This document shows, piece after piece, positions 41,266-51,641 of a DNA stretch of 64,000 nt. Source of the DNA: Cyanidiococcus yangmingshanensis (Eukaryota > Rhodophyta > Bangiophyceae > Cyanidiales > Cyanidiaceae); contig VWRR01000018.1 in the NCBI GenBank assembly GCA_013995675.1, positions 356,781 through 420,780 of the forward strand, written 5' to 3'. The number at the start of each line of letters is the position of its first letter. Position 1 is the stretch's first letter. The position numbers were made by a program, and so were the translations under genes. The notes beneath the pieces were generated by a model. The model was given only the letters and a program-made list of their open reading frames with translations. It was not told where the DNA came from and did not search any database.

Positions 41266-42721
41266 CTAGCCGGCACAGCACGAGAGCTGGTGGACGTCGT
41301 GCGTGAACGACTGCGCCACAAGTTTGACAGCTTCGCTTGCGGTGAGGTACGGCAGCAACATGGCCGCCAAATCCGCTACGGTCAGTTGTCCTCGGATCGC
41401 CACTGCTACCGTTGAGATCATATCGCTGGCCTCAGCGGCGACTGCTTGAGCACCAAGGATCCGCATACTTGGCTTCTCGGCGACGAGCTTCAGGAACCCA
41501 ATTTTTTCGCCATGCACGATGGACCTCGGTACGCTCGTGATCGGAAGCGTCCGAGTTTCGGTGTTCAGACCGCGTGCTCGAGCCTCGGCTTCGGTGAGAC
41601 CTACGGCAGCCACTTGCGGCTCACAGAAGATTACCCATGGTACGAGTGAGAGGTCCAAGTACGCTTCACCATTGGTCATATTGATTGCAGCCCGCGTACC
41701 AGCTGCTGCCGCTACATAGACTAGTTGTGGCATTTGCGCACAATCACCCGCTGCGTAGATATGCGGCACGTTCGTTCGCATGTGTGCATCTACTGGTATC
41801 ATGCCAGTAGCAGAATCCCAGGAAACTCCTGCCGCCTCCAAGTTCAGCGCTGCTGTGCTCGGCTTCCTGCCACTCGCCACCAGTAACGCATCCACTAAAA
41901 AGGTTGCTTTCGATGACGCTAACGTGAGCTCGAAAACATCATGCTGAAACTGCACGCGCTCCACCAGCGTTTCGCAATGGATCTGGATACGTTCATCCTC
42001 CATCAGGGCCTGCATCAGCGTTTTGCCTACGAGCGGGTCTGTCCGCGTGCATAGACCGCGGCGAGCGAAAATGATGACTCGGCTACCGAGACGAGCATAT
42101 GCCTGGGCGAGCTCCAGTGCCACGGCAGAGGAGCCGATCACACCGAGGCGCTGCGGCACATGATCGCTTGCCAACGCCTCAGTTGAGGTCCAATAAGGCA
42201 CAGTGTCAAGTCCCTCAATCGGAGGTATGTATGGTGTCGCACCAACAGCAATGAGACAGCGATCAAAGCGAAGCAACGTCTCCGTTTCGGTCCCTTGCTC
42301 GGCAGCAAGTCGAATGCGAATAGTATGCGCGTCCTGGAAGCAGGCCTGTCCGTGCCACACCGTAACATGTGGGTTCCCGCTCAGCACCCGTTCGTACTTC
42401 TGCCAACGCAACTGGTCAACAAGTGCTTGGCGAGACGCTTGCAGCTTGTGCGCGTTCAGGACTCCGTTGCAACGGCATTCGTCGGTGAACTCCGCGTGCT
42501 GATCACACCAGTGCTGGAGCTGTCCACTTCGAACAAGGTGCTTCGACGGCACGCAAGCCGACGTTGACACATGTGCCGCCAATGGTAGAACGTTCCACGA
42601 CGTGCACGTCTGCGTTTCTTTCCGTCGCAGCGATCGTGGCTGCCATGGCAGCTGCCCCACTCCCCAGGATAACAATCTGTAGCCGTGAAGGCACGTCTTT
42701 GTCACAACACCTCTCAGTCAT
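41266..42721 (-). CDS. merA: Mercuric reductase, with a +1 frame change inside the redox-active motif
   Basis: MerA reduces Hg(II) to volatile Hg(0) using NADPH and FAD. From the ATG at 42721 the protein shows the FAD motif VILGSGAAAMAATIAA and GGTCVNVG. The frame must then advance by one base to read CVPSKHLVR, completing the active-site CxxxxC. The extra base is one T (minus strand) at 42555/42556. The second frame continues with AVGATPYIPP, the second nucleotide motif VIGSSAVALELAQAYARLG, and the FAD-binding YAAGDC. It ends QLSCCAG: the two vicinal C-terminal cysteines that deliver mercury are diagnostic of MerA against other disulfide reductases. There is no N-terminal heavy-metal-associated domain. 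Mercuric reductase is rare in algae and has been discussed as a bacterial acquisition in Cyanidiophyceae. With the frame change unresolved, activity is uncertain. Confidence 0.88.
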
Positions 42722-43794
42722 TAGATCTCAGTTGCTTTGATAAAGACAGGAACAAGAGTGTTGAAAACGAGTGGGCTCAATGCCGTCCACGACGATCCAG
42801 AAGCAGACACGACGACGATGAACAACCCTTGAGACGACTTGATTCTGGAAACGTTTCTCGACGAGTCTCGCTTATCGTTGCAGTTGGTCATTGGTTTCTG
42901 GTTTCGTTTTTCGACCTCTTCATCATTGTTGATCTTTTACAAATACGAATAGAATAGTAGTCATCAAGCTATGAGATGATGGTGGCTCGGGACCAATCCC
43001 AGCGAAGGCGTCTGCGATAGAGCGCTTTTTGTACCCGAGACTCGTGATATCGCAAGCGGAGTGAGGGGACGCTCGTTCGAAAACCCTGAGCGCTCGACGT
43101 TGCAGCGGTTCCACTTGTCCATATAGGTTGCGTCCAGGTAGTTCATAACGAGACCGCAGATCTGCGACGCATCGTCAACGGGTCTGCTTTCCATCTTGCC
43201 GCTCCGTTTGGGTTCCCCGACGAGCGCAGCCTAGCAACCGCTGGACAGCAACGAAACGCGTCGCAAAGTTCTTGGCTCCTGTCCTTTCAAATTATTCCTC
43301 AGCAAACTTCCTATACTTGATCATTTCATCCAAGATCAGCGCAGCTGAGCAGAAGAACGGCGGGTTGTTGTGGTAGAGACGCGTTGCGTCTCGGGGAGAA
43401 CGGAGAAACCGCTCTAGAGCACGACGCCTCGAAACGCCGTCTCCCTGCACCAGTATTGAACTTGTTCGAGAGGGTTGTTATCTCGTTTCGCCATACTTGT
43501 TTTTGATTGGAGACGGGTCGAGAAATCCTGACGAGGACTTTGTGAGAGATCCCTCGTCTATAGTTCTTGTTCCGGAGTTGTTCTGTTGGAGGCTTTGGGA
43601 GAGCGACTGGTTGCGACCTCGTCATCCTGAGCACAAGGGACGAGTTTTGAGCAGCCGGTCGTCCTGTCACAGAAGAGCCTGGCCATAGCGAAGAGCAACC
43701 CGTTCTGGATATCATATAGCACGAAGTTGTGTGGTTCTGGTGTTAGACGGGCGTCGGGGAACGACAAGGCCGACTGGGGTCGTTGGCTACGCCC
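42722..43794. promoter_or_regulatory. Divergent intergenic region
   Basis: This 1.1-kb gap separates the mercuric reductase (minus) and NOT2 (plus) genes and should contain both promoters. No gene or defined element was recognised. Confidence 0.4.
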
Positions 43795-45490
43795 ATGTCA
43801 ACCGGCACTGGCTCTGGTGGCCAGAGTTTGACCAGTTCAGGGAGTGCCGGCTGGAGTCCGCCCGCACTGGGGCACTCCCAGTCTTTTGCGCAGCAGCTGC
43901 AGGGGTCCGCGATCCTGGCAAGCGGCGGTTTGGCGACCACGCCACCCACTGTGGGCCTCAACAACGACCACAACAACAGCTATGGCAGCGGTCTCGGCAG
44001 TGGTCTCACGAGCGCTGCGACGACCACCAGCTCTGGGTTGACGGTCTCACCAGCGCTCTTGGCAGGCAACTCGCCGTCATTTCCCTCCCTGGGGCAAACA
44101 CAGACTACCCCAAACGAACCATACCTTGGTCAAAACGCCGCTGTCTTTGACCTCTCTGATTTTCCAGCACTCGGTGTCGGCATGTCTGCGAGCCAAGGGC
44201 TCGGGAATACCTCGCAAACAAGTCTTGCTGGGATGGCTGGTGGCAACACCACTGGCAACTCCATTATGGGCTACGGACGTGTGCTTAGTAGCCCTTATGC
44301 CCTGTCGCAGCGATCGGAGCTCTCTGCCCAAGACTTTCCTGCACTAGGATCGAAGCTCAACAATTCGGGGGCGCCGAACGCTTATACGCGTACGAATCCA
44401 TCACTGGGTGCAGTCGGCAGCAGTTTGGCTATGGGCATGACACCGACTTTGGCGGGAGCACCCTCTTTATCGGCGTCATCCGCAGGGTTGACGACATCGC
44501 TGGGGTCGACGCCATCAACCTTGCCGCCCGTGGCAGCAGGAGCAGTAGCACCATCGACGGCCTCGCAGTCGCATGTGCCTAGTCTGACGTCGCTTCCAGG
44601 CGCGCCGGGAGCAACAGCGACTCGCACGGAGGTGGCGGAATGGAGCACACGACGCGGTGTCGAACTCAACCCGAACGCTCGACTGGGTGCTGCGCCCTCA
44701 CTTGCCGGCGATATCTCTGGGCGATCATCGGTATTGAATGCTGCTGCTGCTGCTGCTGGCGCGTCAGTCGTCTGGTTCATCATCCTCGATACCGACAAAC
44801 TCGCTGAATATATCTTTGGGCGCTGCTGATGCGCTTTCATTGCTGTCGAACACGGACAGTGGGACCTGGACCTCGCCGTACGGCATGTCGGGCCTCTTGG
44901 CCACGATTCGCTCACAGAATCCTGACTTGTCGCTTCTCGCTCATGGTGTTGATCTCACTGGTTTAGGACTGAATCTGAATAGTTCGGAGCCACTGTACGC
45001 CTCCTTCACGTCGCCGTTCCTGAACGACTTGATGGGCGACGGACTGACGTCCAATGTGACTTGCTCAGCGGAGCGGCCCGACACGGCAACCGAAACGCCG
45101 TATACGCTGCCATCATGTTACGGCTACTGCAATGTGACCTTGAAACCTTCCCATTTCAAGCGCTTTACGATCGAAACGCTCGCCTTGATCTTTTATGGAT
45201 ACCCGCGCGATTTAGTACAGGTCTATGCGGCGCTAGAGTGGTTCAATCGGGGTTGGCGGTACCACAAAGAGCTGAAAACCTGGTTTGCTCAAGCGAGTCC
45301 CGCTTTGGAAGCAGGACATACCGAAACGAATGATGGGAAATCGCTGGCTCACAGCGGTGGCCAGCTGGTGTACTTTGATATCCACAGCTGGACGGTGAAG
45401 CCTTTTGCGAATACCGTTCCTCCAGCAACCTTTGTGAGAAGCTTTCTGACTGAGGCCGAATTGCGCGAGATGGTTGTCCCGCGCAAGTAG
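43795..45490 (+). CDS. NOT2: CCR4-NOT complex subunit 2 (NOT2), one +1 frame change at a GCT run
   Basis: NOT2 binds NOT1 and NOT3/5 in the deadenylase complex that shortens mRNA poly(A) tails. The N-terminal part, from the ATG at 43795, is Gly/Ser/Thr/Asn-rich with two copies of the NOT2 hallmark DFPALG (SDFPALGVG and AQDFPALGSK). The C-terminal NOT box lies in the next frame: LNDLMGDGLTSNVT, LPSCYGYCNVTLKP, LALIFYGYPRDLVQVYAALEWFNRGWRYHKELKTWF, ending in a strand with LVYFDIHSWTVKPF. The frames overlap at the GCT run at 44740-44757, where reading must advance one base. The second frame has no plausible start before its conserved part. Both halves carry family features, so a single gene is much more likely than two. 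Confidence 0.87.
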
Positions 45491-46575
45491 CTGGTCTGGA
45501 TTCCGAGCAGCCCGGCAGCGCAGTGCTGTTCCAGTCGTTTTCGCGTGGATCAGCACTCACTTTGATAGGTCGTTTTGGAAGCAGCCGCATATTGGTGACT
45601 GTAGGCAGTGTTGCGTCATGTTTGCGTTTCCAGAGATTGGATGCTCGTTGTAACGAGTCCAGGAGATCACGCTCATTCGCGATTCGTAACCAACTAGACG
45701 ATCATCTCACCGTGGTGTCGTGCCTGCGAACAAGCTCATGGAAAGCTCTCCAAATGCTGCACCTGTGAGGTATTGCGATATGATGCAACTCCTGACTTGA
45801 TTCTGCGGCAGCAAGATTGGATCTGGACTAGAGAATAATGGAGCATCTAGGTTTTCCATTGTTCACATGCTTTTGGAGATCGCTATGTGAACACCAAAAG
45901 TCATTCCTCGAGACGCGACGCGAACGAGTATTCTCGTACCAGCCTCTTTCGGTAAACCCGATTTCTTCCTATAAAGCTCCCGAGAACGCTGCAACGGATC
46001 TGATTCTCCGATGAGCAGGAACGACCTGGAGTCTCTCCTGATCTCGCCATGAAAAAAATGCAGACACCGCATCAAACATTCCGTTGGTTTCTCGCTTTTG
46101 GCGATCACAGCCGATTCATCAAGCATCTCGCCCGTGTGCCGATCGGTCCGTCTATTCATGGCATCTGGTATCCACAGGCGTCCTTTACTTTGCAGCGGAA
46201 CTCGAGTCCATTTCCTGCTGAGCCTGAAGTCGATGCACCTTTATTGGACCACTCTATTGGATGCGTCCTCTACGAGCTTGTTGTCGCTCTTTAGGGCGGG
46301 TTTCGGAAACCTACCACGACCAGCCCGAGTCCAGAGAATTTCTATCCAAAAGTACATCAACACGCACCATGAGGGCAGTGCGAAGACTGCGATGACCCGA
46401 GCCCCCAACCTACAGAGGCACTCGGCAGTATAGGTGCGCCAACACAATCAATCTTTCCGTCGTTTTCTTGACACCAGCGCAAGATGCTCTGAACCAGGTT
46501 CGTTTGCGTTCCATCCGTAGCGGCACGGATGTACTCGCTTCCCCAGTCCTGCAGGCAGCATAGAGATGAACGTAT
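45491..46575. other. Intergenic, convergent
   Basis: This gap lies between the 3' ends of the NOT2 and Tic22 genes. No gene, repeat or RNA was recognised. Confidence 0.4.
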
Positions 46576-47970
46576 CTAGTCCGTACTCGTACCCGACGGA
46601 AGAGAGATCCCTGAGGAAGCCTTCTCGACCATTCCAGCATCCGCCCGACCTGACTCTGGTGCAGGCAGTCGCGAAGGAAGGAACACGAGGGAGCGATAGT
46701 CGGTCATGGTATCGGCAGACTGAAAGCCGCCTGTCCCTTGACGCATCTCCTGTAGCACCGTTCGCAAATCCGTCACTTGCACACGATCAAGGGGAAGTTG
46801 TGACGGTAGGGCGGTGCCTTGGGTGCTGCTGATCTGACGCAGACGATCCCAGGCGAGTTGCACATCATCCGGTGCGAAGAACAGTGGTGTCAAAAGAGCC
46901 GGTTCGTCCGAAGCTGTTGTCCCTCCGGAGGTATTCATCGTCTTCGACTCCGGTTTGGAGCCGTCCTCGACGACCCGTTGCAGTGCAAAGCCCCGAATAC
47001 TGAACAGCGGAATGCCACGTATACGGGCGCTGGCACCAAGTGCTCCATTCGCTCGTAGAACACGCTCTGCAAAGCGCACGCTCTGCTCACTAGGCACCAG
47101 ATGAAACTCATCGGATGGATCGGGAACGCGTCCTTGACCGCCTTCCCTGGGCGGTATAAACTTGAGTGCTTCATCCAAGGGGATAGCGACAATGTGGGCA
47201 TCACGAACCAGGTCGGAAGCTTCACCATCCTGCCTGTCGTGGATCTGACGCAGAAAGTTCGAGGCGTCTCGATAATCCAGATAAAAGTAGCCAATACGAC
47301 GCTCTGGTGCAGGTTTCGAAAGAGTGTCCTGGGCCTTTCGCCGCCCCGCGGCATCGAGAAGACCGAGTGCCCCTCCAGAGGCATCGGGAAATGCGGACTC
47401 CTGCTGACGCGATGAGCCCAGAGATGAAACTGAAGAAGATGTCGACGAAGACGACGACGACAACTCGGAGAGCAGTGGGCGCCCTTCTCGGTCGGTGACA
47501 CAAAACACTGGAATAGCACGAAGTTTGCTGTCGATTTCGTCCTCCGTCAACCGAGCTGCTTCTCTGGTCGCAGTTTGTGAGCTCGGTACAAGTTTTGATG
47601 TGAGTGTATCGAACAGCGGTTGAACGATGGGTCCACTGAACACAAGCAGGGCAGCCACTGATATGATCAGTCGCCACGGTGGCGAGGGTCGATCAGCGCT
47701 CGCTCGCCAAGTCCGCACCATCGGCCTCGGTAGCAAGCGCCGTTGACGTGACCACAGGCATGGATGTTGTAGTTTCTTTGTCGAGCGCTGCAAAGTGCCT
47801 GGCCAGCGCAGAGCCAAAGAGGTAGTCGGCACGAAACCCAAACACCTGCAACTGGCGAGCGGGCGTCCGAGCCACCAGGCCTCGTCCTCAACCCGTTTTG
47901 TGCGTTCTCCCCCAAGCACTTGTTTGCTTCGACCCCATTCCAGTTGCGGAACAGTCCATAGTTGCAGCAT
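46576..47970 (-). CDS. TIC22: Tic22-family plastid protein-import factor
   Basis: Tic22 is a soluble chaperone-like protein of the plastid intermembrane space that helps preproteins cross between the TOC and TIC complexes. The fold is two similar halves. The first begins LRAIPVFCVTDREGRPLLSE and continues IGYFYLDYRDASNFLRQIHD, then IVAIPLDEALKF. The second begins with GIPLFSIRGFALQR, followed by LLTPLFFAPDDVQLAWDRLRQ and VQVTDLRTVLQEM. A basic leader and one hydrophobic segment (LIISVAALLVFSGPIVQPLF) precede them. A Ser-rich stretch interrupts the first half. The first ATG is at 47970, giving 464 residues, longer than the usual 250-300 because of leader and inserts. It diverges from RPN12. 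Confidence 0.82.
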   Translation of the reverse strand: MLQLWTVPQLEWGRSKQVLGGERTKRVEDEAWWLGRPLASCRCLGFVPTTSLALRWPGTLQRSTKKLQHPCLWSRQRRLLPRPMVRTWRASADRPSPPWRLIISVAALLVFSGPIVQPLFDTLTSKLVPSSQTATREAARLTEDEIDSKLRAIPVFCVTDREGRPLLSELSSSSSSTSSSVSSLGSSRQQESAFPDASGGALGLLDAAGRRKAQDTLSKPAPERRIGYFYLDYRDASNFLRQIHDRQDGEASDLVRDAHIVAIPLDEALKFIPPREGGQGRVPDPSDEFHLVPSEQSVRFAERVLRANGALGASARIRGIPLFSIRGFALQRVVEDGSKPESKTMNTSGGTTASDEPALLTPLFFAPDDVQLAWDRLRQISSTQGTALPSQLPLDRVQVTDLRTVLQEMRQGTGGFQSADTMTDYRSLVFLPSRLPAPESGRADAGMVEKASSGISLPSGTSTD

Positions 47971-48597
47971 GCTCACTTAATATGTAGCAAACGGTCGGAG
48001 CGTCACTGCCAACACAGCATCCGCGAACGCATTGAGATGGCTCTGCGTTCGACGACGTCGGCGTGTGACCGAGACGAGGCTCGTGCGGAAACTGCCTTTT
48101 TGAGGTGGCTCGCTCCCAAAGGACGAATACGTCGACACACTCGGTGTTTCCTTGACAGGGTCCCCAACAAACGGTGACAGGTGACGTGATCGGGTTCTCG
48201 TGAGCGCTACTGTTGGTAGAGCTTGTGCAGTAGGTGAGCGCGTGGTCACACTGCCCTGCTTGCTGCTAGACGCCAGACTGATTTTCGCACGAAGCACGAC
48301 CGTGTAGGCGAGCCATCGAGATTCGTGGTTCCGTCTCAGAGACAACGTTTTTCCAGTAGACTCTTGACTGGCACTGCGGTAGTCTGTTCAGGTGCAGTCC
48401 TTGGTCTGGCGGAGACCGCGATCAAGCACGCCTCAGGCCTGGTGAAGTGCTCAGCGCTGAAACGACGGCGCGAAGGATACCGACACTCTCAGCGGAAACC
48501 GAACTGGCGCGGAGACGCTGAACAGGGCACGAAGGATTTTGGTTGTTGTACTTTGACGTGCAGGTAACGGCGGCTGGTGAGCGAGCTCTCTGCCGGG
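47971..48597. promoter_or_regulatory. Divergent intergenic region
   Basis: This 0.6-kb gap should hold the promoters of Tic22 (minus) and RPN12 (plus). No specific element was recognised. Confidence 0.4.
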
Positions 48598-49404
48598 ATG
48601 ACTGGTGAAACCATGATAGACGGGAGTCCGACGGTATCTGCCTCGACAGCGCTGCAGGAGCTAGCAGCTCTGGTGAAAAAAAGCCCCCTCAGCAGTTGTG
48701 AACGAAGCCGAGCCGATGCGCTTGTCGCTGAGCTGAAGAAAGAACTGGCTCGAGGAGAGCTGGCGAACCATGTTGCCCAGCGCGGCTTCCATGAGCTCTG
48801 TGTTCGCCTAGCGGTACTGGATCGTGACTGGGCAGCCATGGAGCGCCACATCCAGCAGCTGCTGCCTCTATACGCTGAGGATGCGCGTTCGGGTGTCCAG
48901 TCACCTTTCAGAGACCTCTTGATTGGGCTGAATTTGATGCGTCTGTTGGCCCAGAATCGCCTCGCTGAGTATCATATGGAGCTCGAGCTGTTGCCGGCGA
49001 CTGAACCCCAACGGAATCCTTATGTGTCTTTCCCGTTTCAAGTGGAGCAAGCGCTTGTTGAAGGAAGTTACGAAAAGATCCTTCACATTGAGGCTGGATC
49101 CGAATGGTTGCCGTTTATTGAGTTACTGCAGGAGACGACCCGCCGAGAGATGGTAACCTGCTGGGCAGAGGCGTACACGCAGGCGACACTCGTCGAGTTA
49201 GCGACCATGGCCGCACTACCAGTTGATGATGTCGGTGCCTTACTGGCACGCGTTCTGGATCCAGCACAGTACCAAATCGAAGGCGAAATGGTAAGGTTCC
49301 GATCTTCGGATCGAATCCAAGAGGCGCCCTCTCCGCGCCTCGTGGCAACAGCGTCGATAGCTCGCTCCATGGAATATATTCGAGGGTTGGAACGAATCGT
49401 CTAA
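48598..49404 (+). CDS. RPN12: 26S proteasome regulatory subunit Rpn12 (PSMD8)
   Basis: Rpn12 is a lid subunit of the 26S proteasome and the last to join during lid assembly. The family core is clear: LLIGLNLMRLLAQNRLAEYHMELELLP, NPYVSFPFQVEQALVEGSYEKIL and EMVTCWAEAYTQATLVELATMAAL, followed by the winged-helix PCI end with DDVGALLARVLD and a short C-terminal tail. The first ATG is 48598 (268 residues); an ATG at 48613 is also possible. The length matches yeast and human Rpn12. It diverges from Tic22. Confidence 0.92.
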   Translation: MTGETMIDGSPTVSASTALQELAALVKKSPLSSCERSRADALVAELKKELARGELANHVAQRGFHELCVRLAVLDRDWAAMERHIQQLLPLYAEDARSGVQSPFRDLLIGLNLMRLLAQNRLAEYHMELELLPATEPQRNPYVSFPFQVEQALVEGSYEKILHIEAGSEWLPFIELLQETTRREMVTCWAEAYTQATLVELATMAALPVDDVGALLARVLDPAQYQIEGEMVRFRSSDRIQEAPSPRLVATASIARSMEYIRGLERIV

Positions 49405-50504
49405 ATGAATGAACATGCGAATGTGGCTCCGAATGACCTGGTTTACAGAGTTGCTCGCCACGTCAGGTCGAAACGAATGGATCGAGCTCCTTGCAGACAA
49501 ACGCTCGTCAATCGTCGGGCGACGGACTGCAAACCTTTATAAATTGGTGTGAACAAGAGAATAGACGATCCTATTCACACCGCGACCGATCGATGGCAAT
49601 GGCCGGTGCCGCCTCACTCGCGACGAACCTCTGAAAGGCCAGGTTTGCTGGAGCAGACGAGGGAGCTCCCGTCTGCACGGCTCCTAACGACGCCGGGGTC
49701 ATAAGAGCACGCTCGTTACCTCTCAGGCCCGGGCTCAGATAGCTGAACACTGCCGACTCGTCAAAAATGCCGCGACGACTTGAAGTAGGCCAGACTCTGT
49801 CTCAGTTTGGTCGTTATCAGGAACTAGTGCCAATGAGCGATACCTCGAGTGAATCTCGATCATTCCAGGCGAGTTGCGTTGGCCGACATGGATACCCATG
49901 AAAAGGGCCTCTACAACGAGACTGCTCGAACGCGAACATTCTTGTACATCGATGGAACGGCCGCCGTCACGCCGCGACGGCAGCATCGATCCGTGTTCGT
50001 GGGCCGCGTCGATCAGATCCCCTACGGTTCGCGGCGTATCGAGTCCATTTGGTCCATCATAGGACCACGACGATCATGAATGTACAGCATCACCGGATCC
50101 CGATTTGGACATGGGCACGCGATCGCACGTGCATGCATCCCTGCACATCATTCTACTTTTTGGGTCATCATGGACGATCCATTTTGTGCCAAAATGTACG
50201 GTTGATTGGAGACGTCAACGATGCTGCCGAAGCGGACGCCGACGAACCCCGCGAACGGATCCGAGATCTCGGGGCATTGGCAGCGTTACCGCACCGCACC
50301 GCACCGCACCGCACCGCACCGCACCGCACCGCACCGCACCGCACCGCACCGCACCGCACCGCACCGCACCGCGATGATCGCACGAACGAGATCGATGGTT
50401 CGCTCGACGATCGATGAGGGCTTGCGGAACGACTCGTTCGGAATTAATTTTGATGTTGTTGCAGCGTTTTCCGATCGCTTACGATTGGAAGCACTTGCAG
50501 AAAT
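49405..50504. other. Intergenic with GCACC minisatellite
   Basis: This gap between RPN12 and the FkbM-type gene holds the pentanucleotide array at 50288-50372. No gene was recognised. Confidence 0.45.
50288..50372. repeat. Perfect GCACC pentanucleotide array, about 16 copies
   Basis: The unit GCACC repeats without interruption from about 50288 to 50372. Because five is not a multiple of three, all frames read the same 5-residue peptide pattern on each strand, producing spurious repetitive open frames. It lies about 130 bases before the FkbM-type start codon. Confidence 0.97.
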
Positions 50505-51641
50505 ATGCGTGTTTTGAGTAATATAATGGTTTATTACCGGAAGAACCGGAGCCTTTGGCATCGCAATGTGCTCTTCGTGGTTGGTGTTCTTTTTCTCTTC
50601 CTAGTTTTGGTCGGGCACGGTGGAACGCAATCGTCTGCTGCTTCGTCCAACTCAGCGTATAAGCGTATCTGGAGCGGTATTCGTGAAGATATGGTCAGCG
50701 GTTCCGAGGAGCGCGTTCTAACGCACCTCTTTAGCTTGCCTACGGAGCGCTGGTCTCCGCTCCGGATCGGCCGCTACGTTCCTGAGAACGACACGGGCCT
50801 CGCTTCCGATGAGCGTCCGAGACCCTATGCCTTTCTCTGTGTGACTCCTGACCTCGTCTGTGACCACATGATGCTCACCGGTGGTTTCTGGGATCGCGAA
50901 TTCGTTCACGATATTTTTTCGCTGGCGCGGCGACTCTCGCCCCCGGGTCGCGGCTATGGCAAAATCGTCATGGACGTGGGCATGAACTATGGCTCCTTTT
51001 CCCTATTTGCGGCGGCGCTGGGGTACCGTGTCCATGCTTTTGAGATGCAGCCCGATGTGGCAGCGACGGTGACCATGTCGGCCCGTTTGAATGGCGATCT
51101 AGCGCAGCGGCTGCGTATTCATCAGTTCGCGATCGACGATAAACCTGGGGCGCCAGTCAACTACGTCCGCTATGAAGGCAATATTGGTATGGCGCATGTG
51201 GTTTCGCCTGACGATCACGGCGATGGAGTTCAGAAAGTGGCGGTGAAAACAATTCGTTTGGATTCGCTGCTGGATCGCTGGCAGCGAGAGACCGGCGAGT
51301 CCATTCCCGGCGTGTTCTTCATGAAGATTGATGTCGAAGGCCATGATATGAAGGCGCTACGCTCCCTCGGCCAGAAATGGCTGCAACGCGTCGATCATTT
51401 AGTCATGGAGGTGAACGACGCCGTCCCAGCGTACCGTGAGGCACCCACATACCTGGCGGAGCGCGGGTTCATGTGCCAAGTTGTCGGCGATGGTGAGGCT
51501 GCGCATGTGCATCGCTTTACTACGAACCCAAGCCTGAAGCTGCCCTCGTATGGCACATTATGGTGCGCCCGGGCACCAGTTGTACGGCGCTTGCAGCGCG
51601 CTCAGCGCGACCTCGCTGAGCGAACGGCGGAAACAGCATAA
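50505..51641 (+). CDS. FkbM-family methyltransferase with N-terminal membrane anchor
   Basis: This 378-residue protein starts at the ATG at 50505, with a second ATG seven codons later. It has a basic N-terminus and one hydrophobic helix (VLFVVGVLFLFLVLVGHGG, about residues 24-42), the topology of a type II Golgi or ER enzyme. The FkbM methyltransferase domain follows: SAM motif I as VMDVGMNYGSFSLFAAALGYRVHAFEMQP, then IRLDSLLDR and the family motif FFMKIDVEGHDMKALRSLGQKWL. FkbM enzymes are SAM-dependent O-methyltransferases acting on sugars or small molecules; in algae many are predicted and few characterised. The substrate is unknown, and glycan methylation is a guess from topology. Confidence 0.87.
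   Translation: MRVLSNIMVYYRKNRSLWHRNVLFVVGVLFLFLVLVGHGGTQSSAASSNSAYKRIWSGIREDMVSGSEERVLTHLFSLPTERWSPLRIGRYVPENDTGLASDERPRPYAFLCVTPDLVCDHMMLTGGFWDREFVHDIFSLARRLSPPGRGYGKIVMDVGMNYGSFSLFAAALGYRVHAFEMQPDVAATVTMSARLNGDLAQRLRIHQFAIDDKPGAPVNYVRYEGNIGMAHVVSPDDHGDGVQKVAVKTIRLDSLLDRWQRETGESIPGVFFMKIDVEGHDMKALRSLGQKWLQRVDHLVMEVNDAVPAYREAPTYLAERGFMCQVVGDGEAAHVHRFTTNPSLKLPSYGTLWCARAPVVRRLQRAQRDLAERTAETA

Noticed and set aside
50049-50561. Frames encoding repeated 5-residue peptides (HRTAP or CGAVR types)
   Set aside because: They are translations of the GCACC array in different frames and strands, not genes.
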